Assembly: GCF_011043735.1 (NCBI RefSeq)
Contig: NZ_JAAKGV010000024.1
Coordinates: 1-64,000, forward strand
Source: Methylobacterium sp. DB0501
Lineage (GTDB): Bacteria; Pseudomonadota; Alphaproteobacteria; Rhizobiales; Beijerinckiaceae
Direction: 5' to 3'
Length of the DNA stretch: 64,000 nt
Within the stretch, counting starts at the first letter, position 1; the number at the start of each line of letters is the position of its first letter. The notes under the pieces were generated by a model that saw only the letters and a program-made list of their open reading frames with translations, did no database searches and was not told the origin of the DNA. The position numbers were made by a program, and so were the translations under genes. Shown piece by piece: positions 16,954 to 26,314 of the stretch.

Positions 16954-17625
16954 ATGCCGACCCGCATCATCGCCGAGACCCCGCCCCGCCTCTCCGCCGA
17001 CCTGATCCGGCGCTTCGCCGCCGTGCCGGTCGCGGTGGTGGTCGATCTCCTGGAGGGGCGCACCCAGGTCGATCCGGCGATCCGGCCGCTGCGGCGCATC
17101 GCCGGGGGGCCGTCGCTCCTCGGCAGCGCCGTCACCGCTTTGTGCGACCCGAAGGATTACGGCGCCGTGCACCACGCCATCGCGGTGGCGCAGGCCGGCG
17201 ACGTGGTGGTGATCGATGCCGGGGGACGCGGCGACGTCGCGATGATCGGCGACCTGCTCTCCACGGCCGCGCGGCGCAAGGGCATCGTCGGCCTTCTCGC
17301 CGACGCTGCGGTGCGCGACACCGGCATCCTCGGCCGCTGGAGCGATTTTTCGGTGTTCACCCGCCACGTCACGGCCCGCGGCCCGGCCTCGAAGGACGGT
17401 GGCACGGTCAACGCGCCGGTCACGATCGGCGGCGCGCCGGTCCGCCCCGGCGACCTGATCCTCGGCGACGACGACGGCGTCGTGGTGATCCCGCGCGAGG
17501 CGGCGGACGGCCTGATCGCGAGGGCCGAGGAGCGGGCCCAGGCCGAGATCGGCTGGGAGAAGCGGCTCTCGGCCGGCGAGACCACGCTGGCGGTGTTCGG
17601 GGTACCGGACGCGGTCCGGGGCTAG
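16954..17625 (+). CDS. RraA-like / 4-hydroxy-4-methyl-2-oxoglutarate aldolase family protein
   Basis: 223 residues. The family core is GDVVVIDAGGRGDVAMIGDL, followed by GLLADAAVRDTG, where Arg and Asp contact the substrate and metal. RGPASKDGG and PVTIGGAPVRPGDLILGDDDG complete the fold. Class II pyruvate aldolases of this family split 4-carboxy-4-hydroxy-2-oxoadipate-like acids; true RraA instead inhibits RNase E. The catabolic neighbours favour the aldolase role. GAGAGGAGAC precedes ATG 16954. The TAG stop lies inside the following hairpin. Confidence 0.82.
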   Translation: MPTRIIAETPPRLSADLIRRFAAVPVAVVVDLLEGRTQVDPAIRPLRRIAGGPSLLGSAVTALCDPKDYGAVHHAIAVAQAGDVVVIDAGGRGDVAMIGDLLSTAARRKGIVGLLADAAVRDTGILGRWSDFSVFTRHVTARGPASKDGGTVNAPVTIGGAPVRPGDLILGDDDGVVVIPREAADGLIARAEERAQAEIGWEKRLSAGETTLAVFGVPDAVRG

Positions 17626-17664
17626 AGCACCGCCCGATCGCATTGCAACCGGGCGGTGCTCTAG
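17622..17664 (+). terminator. Hairpin overlapping the aldolase stop codon
   Basis: 14-bp perfect stem (ctagagcaccgccc and complement) with a 15-base loop. The TAG at 17623-17625 forms part of the left arm. Only short T-runs follow. Confidence 0.65.
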
Positions 17665-17680
17665 GTCTTTGATTCGGCCG

Positions 17681-17722
17681 CGTTTTCTGCGACGAACCGG
17701 TCTCCACTTCGTCGGAAAAACG
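17681..17722 (-). terminator. Imperfect hairpin near the flavin reductase 3' end
   Basis: The arms cgttttctgcgacgaa and ttcgtcggaaaaacg pair with a 2-base bulge. It ends 3 bp from the stop of the minus-strand flavin reductase, and the T-rich arm reads correctly for that gene. Confidence 0.5.
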
Positions 17723-17724
17723 CT

Positions 17725-18348
17725 CTAACGCTCTCTCGCCTCATCGACCGTGACCCGGGGCACCGCGAAGCGGTCCCCGGTGCGGGCATAGAGGTCGCCG
17801 TAGAGCCGGCCCACCGGCAGGAAGGCGCCGTCGCGCAGGTGGCGCCCGTCCGGGGTGAACAGCGCGTCCTTCGCCTGCAGCGACACGACCTGCCCGAGCA
17901 CGATCCGGCGCTCGGGCGAGAGGTCGATCACCGTATGGGTGCGGCAGCCGAGGCTCGCCGGCGCCTCGGCGATCCGCCCCGGCCGCACGCCGGTGCAGGG
18001 ACGCAGCGTCAGCCCCGCCGCCGGGATCTCGCTCTCGCCGGGCGGAAACTCCGCGGCGCAGATATTCATCGCCGCGACCAGCCCCTCGTCGACGAGGTTG
18101 ACGACGAACTCGCCGGTCTCGGCAATGGCGCGGGGCGTGTCCTTCAGGCTGCCATCGGAGCGCAGGTTGAAGCTCAGCGCCACGATCGGCGGCTCCTCGG
18201 CCAGCACCTGGAAGAAGCTGATCGGCGCCGCGTTGTCGGTGCCGTCGCCCGAGCGCGTGGTCACCAGGGCGATCGGCCGCGGAGTGACGAGGGCGGTGAG
18301 CAGGCGGTAGCGGTCGCGGGACGGGAGGTCGTCGAAGCGGAGGTCCAT
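17725..18348 (-). CDS. Flavin reductase family protein (FMN-binding split barrel)
   Basis: 207 residues. ALVTPRPIALVTTRSGDGTDNAAPISFF is the FMN-binding opening of the family, followed by VNLVDEGLVAAMNICAAEFP and LYARTGDRF near the end. Such proteins reduce FMN with NAD(P)H, often for a partner monooxygenase, or act as stand-alone flavoproteins. No monooxygenase is adjacent. The start at 18348 is the first Met that gives the normal family N-terminus; longer frames upstream are arginine-rich shadow. Confidence 0.82.
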   Translation of the reverse strand: MDLRFDDLPSRDRYRLLTALVTPRPIALVTTRSGDGTDNAAPISFFQVLAEEPPIVALSFNLRSDGSLKDTPRAIAETGEFVVNLVDEGLVAAMNICAAEFPPGESEIPAAGLTLRPCTGVRPGRIAEAPASLGCRTHTVIDLSPERRIVLGQVVSLQAKDALFTPDGRHLRDGAFLPVGRLYGDLYARTGDRFAVPRVTVDEARER

Positions 18349-19041
18349 CGCAATCCGTCGGGAGGTGAGGCAGCGTCGGGGCGCGGGCAAGTTGCGGGCC
18401 ACGCGGCGAAGGCCCGAGGCCGCGCGGGATATCACGGTCGACCGACCCTCCCGCCTCGTACGATCGAACCGACGACGGGACGCGTCGCACGTCCTGCCTC
18501 GACGGCTTCTGGCCAACAGCAACGCCGCGGACCGGCAATTGGCGCTGGCGGATGCCCGGGCGTGCCTCAATCATGCGAGCGACCCCGCATTTGAGATCAA
18601 TCAGATGCGGGGCGACGAAGATTTGTCGGAAATTGTCAAAACCGGAGAGTTTATCTCGATCGTCGGTGCGGTCACTCCGCCTCCTGCAAGCTAAACTCCA
18701 ATTCTATCGAGCATCCGCATCGCCTCCTCCTTTTGTCGACGAAACATCTCGGTCGAGCCTTTCAAATATGGCCATGAGTAAGCCTTTCGTCAAGGAAACG
18801 ATGTGCGAGATCGCTCCGGCAACGACGTCGGGGCGCATCACTTCATATTAACATTGAATTAAGAAAATGCTGCCTGCGTACTCCATTCCCGGTCTGGTTT
18901 CATGACGGCGGCAAGGCAGATTTCCGCGGCGGCATGTGCACGCCGTTGGCGCCGCCCGCTCTCCGGTTCGAGAGCCGAGCCGGACAGCAGACAGCGGCGC
19001 GCGTCCGGCGCATGATGCCCGAAAACCAGCGGGAGGCGGTC
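18349..19041. other. 693-bp stretch without a confident gene
   Basis: Positions 18560-18890 are clearly less GC-rich than the surroundings. Short protein-like pieces occur on both strands: a plus-strand frame ending at 18694 in EFISIVGAVTPPPAS, and minus-strand pieces at 18704-18838 and around 18600-18675. None has a good ribosome-binding site together with a long frame. It may be the debris of a transferred gene, followed by the promoter of the BKACE gene. Confidence 0.4.
18704..18838 (-). CDS. Possible 44-residue small protein
   Basis: The frame from ATG 18838 encodes 44 residues, including SHIVSLTKGLLMAIFERLDR, with normal-looking amino acid composition in a lower-GC patch. No clear ribosome-binding site was seen and I do not recognise it. 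It may equally be a gene fragment. Confidence 0.2.
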   Translation of the reverse strand: MRPDVVAGAISHIVSLTKGLLMAIFERLDRDVSSTKGGGDADAR

Positions 19042-19923
19042 ATGACGGAGACCTGGATCGAGGCGGCCCTGAACGGGCCATGGGGGCGCGAGCGCCAGCC
19101 CGGCATCCCGATCACCGTCGACGAGGTGGTGGCCGACGGGCTCGCCGCGGTCGCGGAAGGCGCGGCGATCGTCCACGTCCACGCCTACGATCCCGGGACC
19201 GGGCGCCAGAACGACGCCTGGGAGACCTATGCCCGCATCATCGAGGGCATCCGGGCGAAATCCGACGCCATCGTCTACCCGACGATCCCGCTCGCCGGCT
19301 CCGACTACGCCGCCAGCGCGGCGATCCGCTACGCCCATACCGAGGAGCTGGCCCGGCGCGGCCTGATCGAGTGGGCGGTGTGCGATCCCGGCTCGACCAC
19401 CTTCCTGCGCCACGACGAAGCGTCGGACGAGGCGAGCGGCTTCGTCTACCAGAACCCGATGGCCGACATCCGCGAGGGCCTGCGCATCGCCCGCACCCAC
19501 CGGATCCGCCCCGGCTACGCCATCTACGAGCCGGGCTTCACCCGCCTCGGCGCGGCGCTCGCCGCCCTGGAGCCGCGCCCGCCGGTGCCGGTCTACCGCT
19601 TCATGTTCTCGGACGAGTTCGCGTGGGGCTTCCCGCCGCGGCCGGGCTATCTCGACGCGCATCTGGCCCTACTGGCCGAATGCGCGCCCGGCGCGCCCTG
19701 GATGGTGGCGGGTCTCGGCGTCGATATCCTGCCGCTGGTGCCGGCGGCGGTCTCCCGCGGCGGGCATGTCCGGGTCGGGCTGGAGGACGCGCCATGGGGA
19801 AGCGGGCAGGGCAACCGGGCCTGGGTCGCGGCGGCGCGGCGGGCGATCGAGGCGGCCGGAGGGCGGGTGGCCGATGCCGCGGCTTTGCGGCGGGATCTGG
19901 CAGTGCGGGACGGGGTCGGGTGA
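19042..19923 (+). CDS. BKACE family (3-keto-5-aminohexanoate cleavage-type) enzyme
   Basis: 293 residues. The family opens with EAALNGPWGRERQPGIP, then VHVHAYDPGTG (zinc-binding HxH) and ends with GLEDAPWGSGQGNRAWV, whose Glu is a further zinc ligand. BKACE enzymes condense a beta-keto acid with acetyl-CoA and cleave it to acetoacetate plus a CoA ester. GGGAGGCGG precedes ATG 19042. It stands alone, so the particular beta-keto acid cannot be told from context. Confidence 0.88.
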   Translation: MTETWIEAALNGPWGRERQPGIPITVDEVVADGLAAVAEGAAIVHVHAYDPGTGRQNDAWETYARIIEGIRAKSDAIVYPTIPLAGSDYAASAAIRYAHTEELARRGLIEWAVCDPGSTTFLRHDEASDEASGFVYQNPMADIREGLRIARTHRIRPGYAIYEPGFTRLGAALAALEPRPPVPVYRFMFSDEFAWGFPPRPGYLDAHLALLAECAPGAPWMVAGLGVDILPLVPAAVSRGGHVRVGLEDAPWGSGQGNRAWVAAARRAIEAAGGRVADAAALRRDLAVRDGVG

Positions 19924-20038
19924 GGGACCCGCGCGCCCCCGTCGACAAGATCCTGTTCTCGCGCAGCACTGCCAACCCTCGGCGACATCCCGGGTTCTCG
20001 CCTTCGGCGAGCCCCGTGGATGACGAGGAAGGTGAAAG

Positions 20039-20065
20039 GACCGTCATGCGAGGCGAATGACGGTC
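20039..20065. terminator. Hairpin between convergent genes
   Basis: 9-bp perfect stem (gaccgtcat and atgacggtc) with a 9-base loop, between the BKACE gene and the convergent kinase gene. No T-run. Confidence 0.4.
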
Positions 20066-20075
20066 GGAGGACCGA

Positions 20076-22907
20076 TCACGCCGCCCGCAACGTCTCGATC
20101 TGCGCCAGGGCCGCCGCCCGCGCCGCCTCGATCCGGCACTGGAGGTCCGGCAGGTCGGCGCCGGCGCGGCAGGCTTCCTCGATCTCGCGGCAGAGATCGG
20201 ACAGGCCGGTGAAGCCGAGGAGCCCGGCGGCCGAGATCATCGCGTGGGCGTCGTGGGCGAGGCCGGCGCGGTCGCCGCTGCGGGCGCGGAAGCGCTGCTC
20301 CAGCTCCGCCGCGAGGAGCCCGAGGAGGGCGTCGATCCGCTCCGGGCCCATCAGCGTGCGGGCCTCCGCGAAGGCCTCGGCATCGACCAGCACCGGGACC
20401 GGGACGGGGCCGCCGCCATCGGCGCGGTGGCGGGCGATCGCCGCAGCGAGCTCGGCGCGCTTGAACGGCTTGCCGACATGGCCGTCCATCCCGGCGGCCC
20501 GGAAGGTCTCGAGCTGGGCCGGCAGCACGTTGGCGGTCATCGCGACGATCGGCACCGTGCCGACCGGTTCGGGCAGGGCCCGGATCGCCCGCGTGGCGGT
20601 GATCCCGTCCATGCCGGGCATCTGCACGTCCATCAGCACGAGGTCGTAGGGCTTGGCCCGCACCGCCTCGATCGCCGCCGCGCCGTCGCCGGCGACGTCG
20701 ACGCTGTGGCCGTCGGCCTCCAGCACCGCCCGGGCGAGGTCCTGGTTGATCGGCACGTCCTCGACGAGGAGCAGGCGGGCCGGGCGCACCGGCTCGGGCC
20801 GGCCCGCCGCCTCCTCGGCCGCCGGGGCCGGGCAGGCCGGGAGCCGCACCCGGAACCAGAAGGTCGAGCCCGCACCCGGCCGGCTCTCGACGCCGATCGT
20901 GCCCCCCATCAGATCGACCAGACCCTTGCAGATGGCGAGGCCCAAGCCGCTGCCGCCGTATTGCCGGCGGATCGAGCCGTCGACCTGGCTGAAGCGCTGG
21001 AACAGGCGGCCGTGCTGCTCGGGGGCGATGCCGATGCCGGTGTCGGAGACCGAGAAGCGCAACGTCCCGCCCTCGGCCTCGACCCGCACCGCGACCCGGC
21101 CGGCGGGGGTGAACTTGACCGCGTTGTTGAGGAGGTTGAGCAGGATCTGGCGCAGCCGGTCGGGATCGCCCCGGACCCAGTCCGGCACGGTCGCATCGAG
21201 GGCGACGTCGAGGGCGAGGCCCTTGGGCTCGGACAGGCCGCGCACGATCGAGGCGGCGTTGTCGATGAGCGCCGCGGGGGCGAAGGGCACCTCGGCCAGC
21301 GCGATGCCGCCGGCCTCGATGCGCGAGAAGTCGAGGATGTCGTCGACGACGGTCAGCAGCGCCCCGCCGGCGGCGGCGATCCGGTCGACGTAGCGGCGGT
21401 GCCGGCCCGGCAGGGTGCGGTCGGCGAGCAGCAGGTCGGCATAGCCGATGACGCCGTTCAGCGGCGTGCGGATCTCGTGGCTCATCGAGGCCAGGAAGTC
21501 GGTCTTGGCCTGGCTCGCCCGCTCGGCGGTGATCCGGGCCTCTTCGAGGGCGCGAGCGTGGCGCTGGCGCTCGCCGACGTCGCGGAAGGTCGCGATGATC
21601 GCCGGCTCCCCCGGGGCGGCGCCCGGGATGCGCCGGAACGCCCCCTCGACCCAGACCCAGGACCCGCTGCGGTGGCGGGCGCGGCAGACGACGCTCACCT
21701 GCGTCTCGCCGGCCGCGAGGCGGCGGGCCTGGGTCACCAGGAGGGCGAGGTCCTCGCGGTGGACGCAGTCGCGCAGGCGCATCGCGGCGGCCTCCTCCGG
21801 CATGTAGCCGAGCAGGCGCCGCACCGCCGGCGAGACGTAGCTGCGCCGGCCGTCGTCGTGGGCGAGCACGATGAGTTCGCTGGTGTTCTCGGCCAGCAGC
21901 CGGTAGCGCGCCTCGCCGGCCGAGAGCATGCCGGCGGCGCGCCGCGCCTCCTCGAGGTCGCGGTGGCGCGTCAGCGCCCGGGTCAGCCCGAAGCCGAGGC
22001 CGACCAGCACGGCGCTGATCCCGAGCACGATCGCGGCATCCTGGCGGACGCCGTCGCGCCAGGCCGCCAGCGTCTCGTCCTTCGACAGGCCGGTGGTGAC
22101 GAGGAGCGGCGCGCCGGCGACGCGCTGGAAGCTGCCGTAGCGCGGCACGCCGTCGATCGGCGAGGCGCTGCCGTCGAAGGTGCCGCCGGCCGCGCCGGCC
22201 GCGGCCCGCATCAGGGAGCCGCCGGCGACGCTCGACCCGACCTTGTCCGGCACGTAGGGGTGGCGCACCAGGACCACGCCGTCGCTGCGCAGGAGCCCGA
22301 TGGCGCCGTTGGCCCCGAGATCGAGCTGGCCGTAGAGCCGTTGCAGCTCGGTCAGCGAGAGGTCGGCCACCGCGACCAGCGGCGTCTCGCCCGGGCGCGG
22401 CGTCACCATCCGGGCGACGCTGACGAACCAGGTATCGGCCGGCCCGACCCGGGTCGGCGAGCCGATCGCGAGCTCGGACTGGCCCATCGCCAGGGCGGCC
22501 CGGATCAGCCCGGCATCGGTGGAGCGGCCCTCGGCTCCGGCCCCGCCCTGGCCGAACAGCACGCCCGCCGTGGTGCCGTCGAGCACCCGCACGGCCATCA
22601 CCGCCGGGATATGGGCCATCAGGCCGGACAGGAGCTGGCGGGTATAGGCCTGGCTCGCCCCGAAGGTGTGGGCGTCGACCCGCGCGGCGGCGGCGCTGAG
22701 CAGCATGTCGACCGAGGAGACGAGGCGGTTCGCCTCCTGGCCCAGTGCCTGCACCACCGCCTCGGCGGTGCTGCGGGCGTCGCGGATCGTGCGCTCGTAG
22801 TCGCGGGTGTCGGTCCAGACCGTGACCGTGGCGAGCCCGAGGCAGGTCGTCACGACGCCCGCCCAGACGCCGCCGACGAGAGAGCGGTAGGACCGTTTCA
22901 GGTTCAT
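20076..22907 (-). CDS. Hybrid sensor histidine kinase (dCache-PAS-HisKA-HATPase-REC-HPt)
   Basis: 943 residues. TM1 is at about 13-32, then a periplasmic dCache-like sensor and TM2 near 290-310. A PAS domain lies at about 330-440. HisKA has the phospho-acceptor His in SMSHEIRTPLNG (about residue 475). The ATPase boxes are LLNNAVKFT, DTGIGI and GGSGLGLAI. The REC domain has Asp in LMDVQMPGMDG (about 757), and the HPt domain has AHDAHAMISAAG (about 886). All phosphorelay residues are present. No response regulator is adjacent, so the output is elsewhere. ATG 22907 is chosen as the Met just before TM1. Confidence 0.93.
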   Translation of the reverse strand: MNLKRSYRSLVGGVWAGVVTTCLGLATVTVWTDTRDYERTIRDARSTAEAVVQALGQEANRLVSSVDMLLSAAAARVDAHTFGASQAYTRQLLSGLMAHIPAVMAVRVLDGTTAGVLFGQGGAGAEGRSTDAGLIRAALAMGQSELAIGSPTRVGPADTWFVSVARMVTPRPGETPLVAVADLSLTELQRLYGQLDLGANGAIGLLRSDGVVLVRHPYVPDKVGSSVAGGSLMRAAAGAAGGTFDGSASPIDGVPRYGSFQRVAGAPLLVTTGLSKDETLAAWRDGVRQDAAIVLGISAVLVGLGFGLTRALTRHRDLEEARRAAGMLSAGEARYRLLAENTSELIVLAHDDGRRSYVSPAVRRLLGYMPEEAAAMRLRDCVHREDLALLVTQARRLAAGETQVSVVCRARHRSGSWVWVEGAFRRIPGAAPGEPAIIATFRDVGERQRHARALEEARITAERASQAKTDFLASMSHEIRTPLNGVIGYADLLLADRTLPGRHRRYVDRIAAAGGALLTVVDDILDFSRIEAGGIALAEVPFAPAALIDNAASIVRGLSEPKGLALDVALDATVPDWVRGDPDRLRQILLNLLNNAVKFTPAGRVAVRVEAEGGTLRFSVSDTGIGIAPEQHGRLFQRFSQVDGSIRRQYGGSGLGLAICKGLVDLMGGTIGVESRPGAGSTFWFRVRLPACPAPAAEEAAGRPEPVRPARLLLVEDVPINQDLARAVLEADGHSVDVAGDGAAAIEAVRAKPYDLVLMDVQMPGMDGITATRAIRALPEPVGTVPIVAMTANVLPAQLETFRAAGMDGHVGKPFKRAELAAAIARHRADGGGPVPVPVLVDAEAFAEARTLMGPERIDALLGLLAAELEQRFRARSGDRAGLAHDAHAMISAAGLLGFTGLSDLCREIEEACRAGADLPDLQCRIEAARAAALAQIETLRAA

Positions 22908-23054
22908 CTCACGCGCGCCCGTGCCCCGCGCGCCCCGTCCGGGCGCCGGCAAGGGCATTCCGGGCGGGCCGCACGACAGGCGTACGGAACCGACCGTCCC
23001 GCGGCAAGGGAATCTTGTCAGAGCAAGTGTGGCCGCGGGACGGGGTTCGGGCCG

Positions 23055-23468
23055 TTACGGCGCCTCGAAGCGGATCGGCTGGGCGCCCTTGAGCAAGGTC
23101 ATGCGGCCGAGGTCGTAGACGTGCTCGATGCCGGTGGTGATGGTCAGGAAGTGGTTGCCGGCGAGCTGGCCGACCTTGCTGGCGAAGTGCACGCCGCCAT
23201 AGGCGAGCAGGATCTCGGTCTCGCTGATGCCGCCCGGATAGAGGATCATCTGGCCCGGGGCCGGATAGCTGGTGTGGTTCTCGTAGCCGACGCCGAAATC
23301 GAGGTCGCCGAGGGGCATCCACACGCCCTCGCCGCTCCAGCGCACGTGGATGACCTCGCTCACGAAGGGCAGCGCCTTGAGGAAGGCGGCGCAGGTCTGG
23401 GGCGCCTTCTCGAGCTCGAGCCGGCCGACGAGGTCGAACGGGCCGGCCTTGATCTTCAGTTCCTTCAC
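23055..23468 (-). CDS. DUF3830 family protein
   Basis: 137 residues starting at GTG 23468 with AAGGAGAAT upstream. Composition and motifs (LPFVSEVIHVRWSGEGVWMPLGDLD, PGQMILYPGG) match the DUF3830 family, which I recall as having a small cyclophilin-like barrel and no known activity. It is the third gene of a dctA / M20 amidohydrolase / DUF3830 operon, 64 bp after the amidohydrolase, so it probably serves the same compound. Confidence 0.8.
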   Translation of the reverse strand: MKELKIKAGPFDLVGRLELEKAPQTCAAFLKALPFVSEVIHVRWSGEGVWMPLGDLDFGVGYENHTSYPAPGQMILYPGGISETEILLAYGGVHFASKVGQLAGNHFLTITTGIEHVYDLGRMTLLKGAQPIRFEAP

Positions 23469-23532
23469 GGGGATTCTCCTTGGTGGGTGGTGGATCGGGG
23501 GCTGCCCCCAGAAGCGAGGGCCGGGCCAGACA

Positions 23533-24783
23533 TCACGGCCGCAGCGATCCCGGCCTCAGGTGGCGCAGCACGTCGACGAGCAGGCGCGTGGCGACGTCGA
23601 CATCGGCCTCGGTGACCGATTCGGCCGGGGAGTGGCTGAGCCCGCCGGCGCAGCGCACGAACAGCATGGCGATGGGGCACAGGCCGGCGAGCGCGAGGCC
23701 GTCATGGCCGGCCCCGCTCGGCAGGCGCAACGGGGCGAGGCCCAGCCGCGCGATGCCCTCGGCCAGCGCGTCCATCAGCCCGGGCGCGCAGGCGGCGGCG
23801 GGCTCGTCGTAGCTCCCTTGCGCGGTCGCCGTCACGCCGCGGCGGGCGGCGATCGCCTCCCAGGTCTCGCGCAGGCGCGCGAGGGCGGCGTGGCGCACGG
23901 AATCGGCCGGGCTGCGCAGGTCGAGGCTGAACCGGGTGCAGGCCGGAATGACGTTGACGGCGCCCCGCGGCACCTCGATCTGGCCGACCGTGGCGACGAG
24001 GTCCGGGGTGGCGTTGGCCTCGGCCTCGACCGCCAGCACCATCTCGGCCGCCGCCGCCAGGGCGTCGCGGCGCAACGACATCGGCACCGTGCCGGCATGG
24101 CCCGCCCGGCCCTCGACCGTGACGACGAGGCGGCTCGCCCCGGCGATGGCCGAGACGATGCCGACCGGAAGCCCCGCATCCTCCAGGACCGGGCCCTGCT
24201 CGATATGGACCTCGAGGTAGCCCAAGGTCGCGGCCGGATCGCGGGCGAGGCCGGCCAGCCCGGCGGGGTCGCAGCCGAATGCGGTGAGCGCCTGCGCGAG
24301 GCTCACCCCGTCGGCGTCGCGGGCCTCCAGGGCATCGGGCCGGACCAAGCCGGCGAGCGCCCGCGAGCCGGTGAGGGTGACGGGAAAGCGCACGCCTTCC
24401 TCGTCGCCGAAGGCCAGCACCTCGATGGCGAAGGGCAGGCGCTCGCCGGCTCTGTGCAGTTCCTCCACGGCGGCGATCGCCACCACGACGCCGAGAGCGC
24501 CGTCGTAGCGGCCGGCATTGCGCACGGTGTCGATGTGGGAGCCGAGGAGCAGGGTCGGAGCACCCGGCACGGCCGCCTCGTAGCGGCCGATCACCGTGGC
24601 AGCGGCGTCGCGCCGGACCGCCATGCCGGCCGCGTCCATCCAGCCCGTCACCTGCCGGGCGGCGGCGGCGTGGGCGGGGGTGAGGTAGAGGCGGGTGAGC
24701 GCGTCGGGCTCGGCGCTGGAGCGCGCGAGGTCGTCGAGGCGGGCCATCACGCCCGCGCCGAGGGTCGTGTCGGTGTGCTGCAT
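23533..24783 (-). CDS. M20 family amidohydrolase (allantoate amidohydrolase / N-carbamoylase type)
   Basis: 416 residues, the usual size. Metal ligands are visible: His in GSHIDTV, Asp in GRYDGALGV, the Glu pair in FGDEEGVRF, His in EVHIEQGP and His in GLSHSP. The lid domain is in the middle. Members hydrolyse allantoate or N-carbamoyl amino acids in the cytoplasm. No other urate or allantoin gene is adjacent, so an N-carbamoyl or N-acyl amino acid is equally possible. Starts at 24783, 13 bp after the dctA stop, in one operon with it. Confidence 0.85.
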   Translation of the reverse strand: MQHTDTTLGAGVMARLDDLARSSAEPDALTRLYLTPAHAAAARQVTGWMDAAGMAVRRDAAATVIGRYEAAVPGAPTLLLGSHIDTVRNAGRYDGALGVVVAIAAVEELHRAGERLPFAIEVLAFGDEEGVRFPVTLTGSRALAGLVRPDALEARDADGVSLAQALTAFGCDPAGLAGLARDPAATLGYLEVHIEQGPVLEDAGLPVGIVSAIAGASRLVVTVEGRAGHAGTVPMSLRRDALAAAAEMVLAVEAEANATPDLVATVGQIEVPRGAVNVIPACTRFSLDLRSPADSVRHAALARLRETWEAIAARRGVTATAQGSYDEPAAACAPGLMDALAEGIARLGLAPLRLPSGAGHDGLALAGLCPIAMLFVRCAGGLSHSPAESVTEADVDVATRLLVDVLRHLRPGSLRP

Positions 24784-24796
24784 GGCGGTCGTCCGA

Positions 24797-26131
24797 TCAG
24801 GGCCTCTGGGGTATGGCCGGAGCGCTCGCCTGTCCAGCTTCGGCGGGCGCCGCCGGCACGGCGTCGGTCGAGACCGGGATCTCGCCGTCGAGGACCCGGC
24901 GGGCCCGCTCGCGGTCGATGTCGCCCTCCCAGGCGGCCACCACCACGGTCGCCACGCAATTGCCCACGAGGTTGCCGAGCGCCCGGGCGATGCCGATGAA
25001 CCAGTCGACCGAGAGGACCAGCACGAGGCCGATCACCGGGATCGCCGGCACCGCCGAGAGCGTGGCGGCCAGCACCACGATCGCCGAGCCCGGGACGCCG
25101 TGGGCGCCCTTCGAGGTGAGGAGCGAGATGCCGAGGATCAGCGCGAGGTCGTGGAACGACAAGGCTGTGCCGGTGGCCTGGGCGATGAACACCGTCGCCA
25201 GGGTGAGGTAGAGCGAGAAGGCGTCGAGGTTGAACGAGTAGCCGGTCGGGATGACGAGGCCGACGGTCGAATCGCGGATCCCCAGGCCTTCGAGCTTGCG
25301 CATCACCTGCGGCAGCACGCTGTCCGACGAGGCGGTGCCGGCCACCACCAGCAATTCCTCGCGCAGGTAGGCGAGGAGCTTGAACAGGCTGAAGCCGGCC
25401 AGCCGCAGGATGCCGCCGAGCACCACGACCACGAACAGCGCGACGCCGGCATAGAACGTCGCCACGAGCTTGCCGAGCTGCAGGAGCGAGCCGGCGCCGT
25501 AGCGCCCGACCGTGAACGCCACCGCGCCGAGCACGCCCAGCGGCGCCAGCCGGACGATGAGGCCGATCACCCGGAACAGCACCGCGGTGATCCGCTCGAT
25601 CGACAGGGCGAGCGGCCGGCCGCTCTCGCCCATGAGCGACAGCCCGGCGCCGAACAGCACCGCGATGATCAGCACCTGCAGGATGTCGCCGCGGGTGAAG
25701 GCGTCGAAGATCGTGGTCGGGATGAGCTTGAGCAGGAACTCGGTGGTGTTGGTGACCTGCCCGACATTCGCCGTGTAGCCGGCGATCGCCTTGGCATCGA
25801 GGGCGGCGGGATCGATCCCCATGCCTTCGCCCGGGCGGACCAGATCGGCGAGGACGAGGCCGAGCAGGAGGGCCACCGTCGTCACCGCCTCGAAGTAGAC
25901 CAGCGCCTTCAGGCCGACGCGGCCGACCTTGCGCAGGTCGCCGGCGCCGACGATGCCGTGCACCACGACGCCGAAGACCAGCGGCGCGATCGCCATCTTG
26001 ATGAGCTTGATGAAGCCGTCGCCGAGCGGCTTCAACGCCACCGCGAAGCCCGGCCAGACGATCCCCACCACCACGCCGAGCACCAGGGCGGCCACGACCT
26101 GACCGAACAGCGAGCGGAGGAAGCGGGGCAT
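24797..26131 (-). CDS. dctA: C4-dicarboxylate / amino acid:cation symporter (DctA family)
   Basis: 444 residues with about eight helices plus re-entrant loops. The signature GTASSDSVLPQVMRKLE corresponds to the serine-rich hairpin of the DAACS family, and the later TGYSFNLDAFSLYLT and TSKGAHGVPGSAIVVL are the conserved ion- and substrate-binding motifs. It imports dicarboxylates or acidic amino acids with H+ or Na+. First gene of the operon with the M20 amidohydrolase and DUF3830, suggesting the carried compound is then hydrolysed. Divergent from a LysR gene. Confidence 0.9.
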   Translation of the reverse strand: MPRFLRSLFGQVVAALVLGVVVGIVWPGFAVALKPLGDGFIKLIKMAIAPLVFGVVVHGIVGAGDLRKVGRVGLKALVYFEAVTTVALLLGLVLADLVRPGEGMGIDPAALDAKAIAGYTANVGQVTNTTEFLLKLIPTTIFDAFTRGDILQVLIIAVLFGAGLSLMGESGRPLALSIERITAVLFRVIGLIVRLAPLGVLGAVAFTVGRYGAGSLLQLGKLVATFYAGVALFVVVVLGGILRLAGFSLFKLLAYLREELLVVAGTASSDSVLPQVMRKLEGLGIRDSTVGLVIPTGYSFNLDAFSLYLTLATVFIAQATGTALSFHDLALILGISLLTSKGAHGVPGSAIVVLAATLSAVPAIPVIGLVLVLSVDWFIGIARALGNLVGNCVATVVVAAWEGDIDRERARRVLDGEIPVSTDAVPAAPAEAGQASAPAIPQRP

Positions 26132-26255
26132 CGGCGGGTCCTTCCCGGGGGATGCCGGTCCCGGGCGGGGGCCTTGCGCCCCTCTCGCCGGTCCGGGACC
26201 GGACGCCTACCGTTGGGGCGGCCTCGCCTGGACGTCCAATATTCCGTTGCGTATG

Positions 26256-26278
26256 ATCCAGTCGTCTTTCGTCTGGAT
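26256..26278. promoter_or_regulatory. LysR-type binding site candidate
   Basis: Inverted repeat atccag-N11-ctggat between the divergent dctA and lysR-type genes, 37 bp before the regulator's start. The T-N11-A form fits LysR family operators. Confidence 0.5.
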
Positions 26279-26314
26279 ACGGTCCGGAAACGCCCGTCTC
26301 GGAGTCGGTCCCCG

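Noticed and set aside
20244..23615. Plus-strand open frame of 1123 codons
   Set aside because: It lies antisense to the hybrid histidine kinase and encodes low-complexity sequence. High GC keeps antisense frames open.
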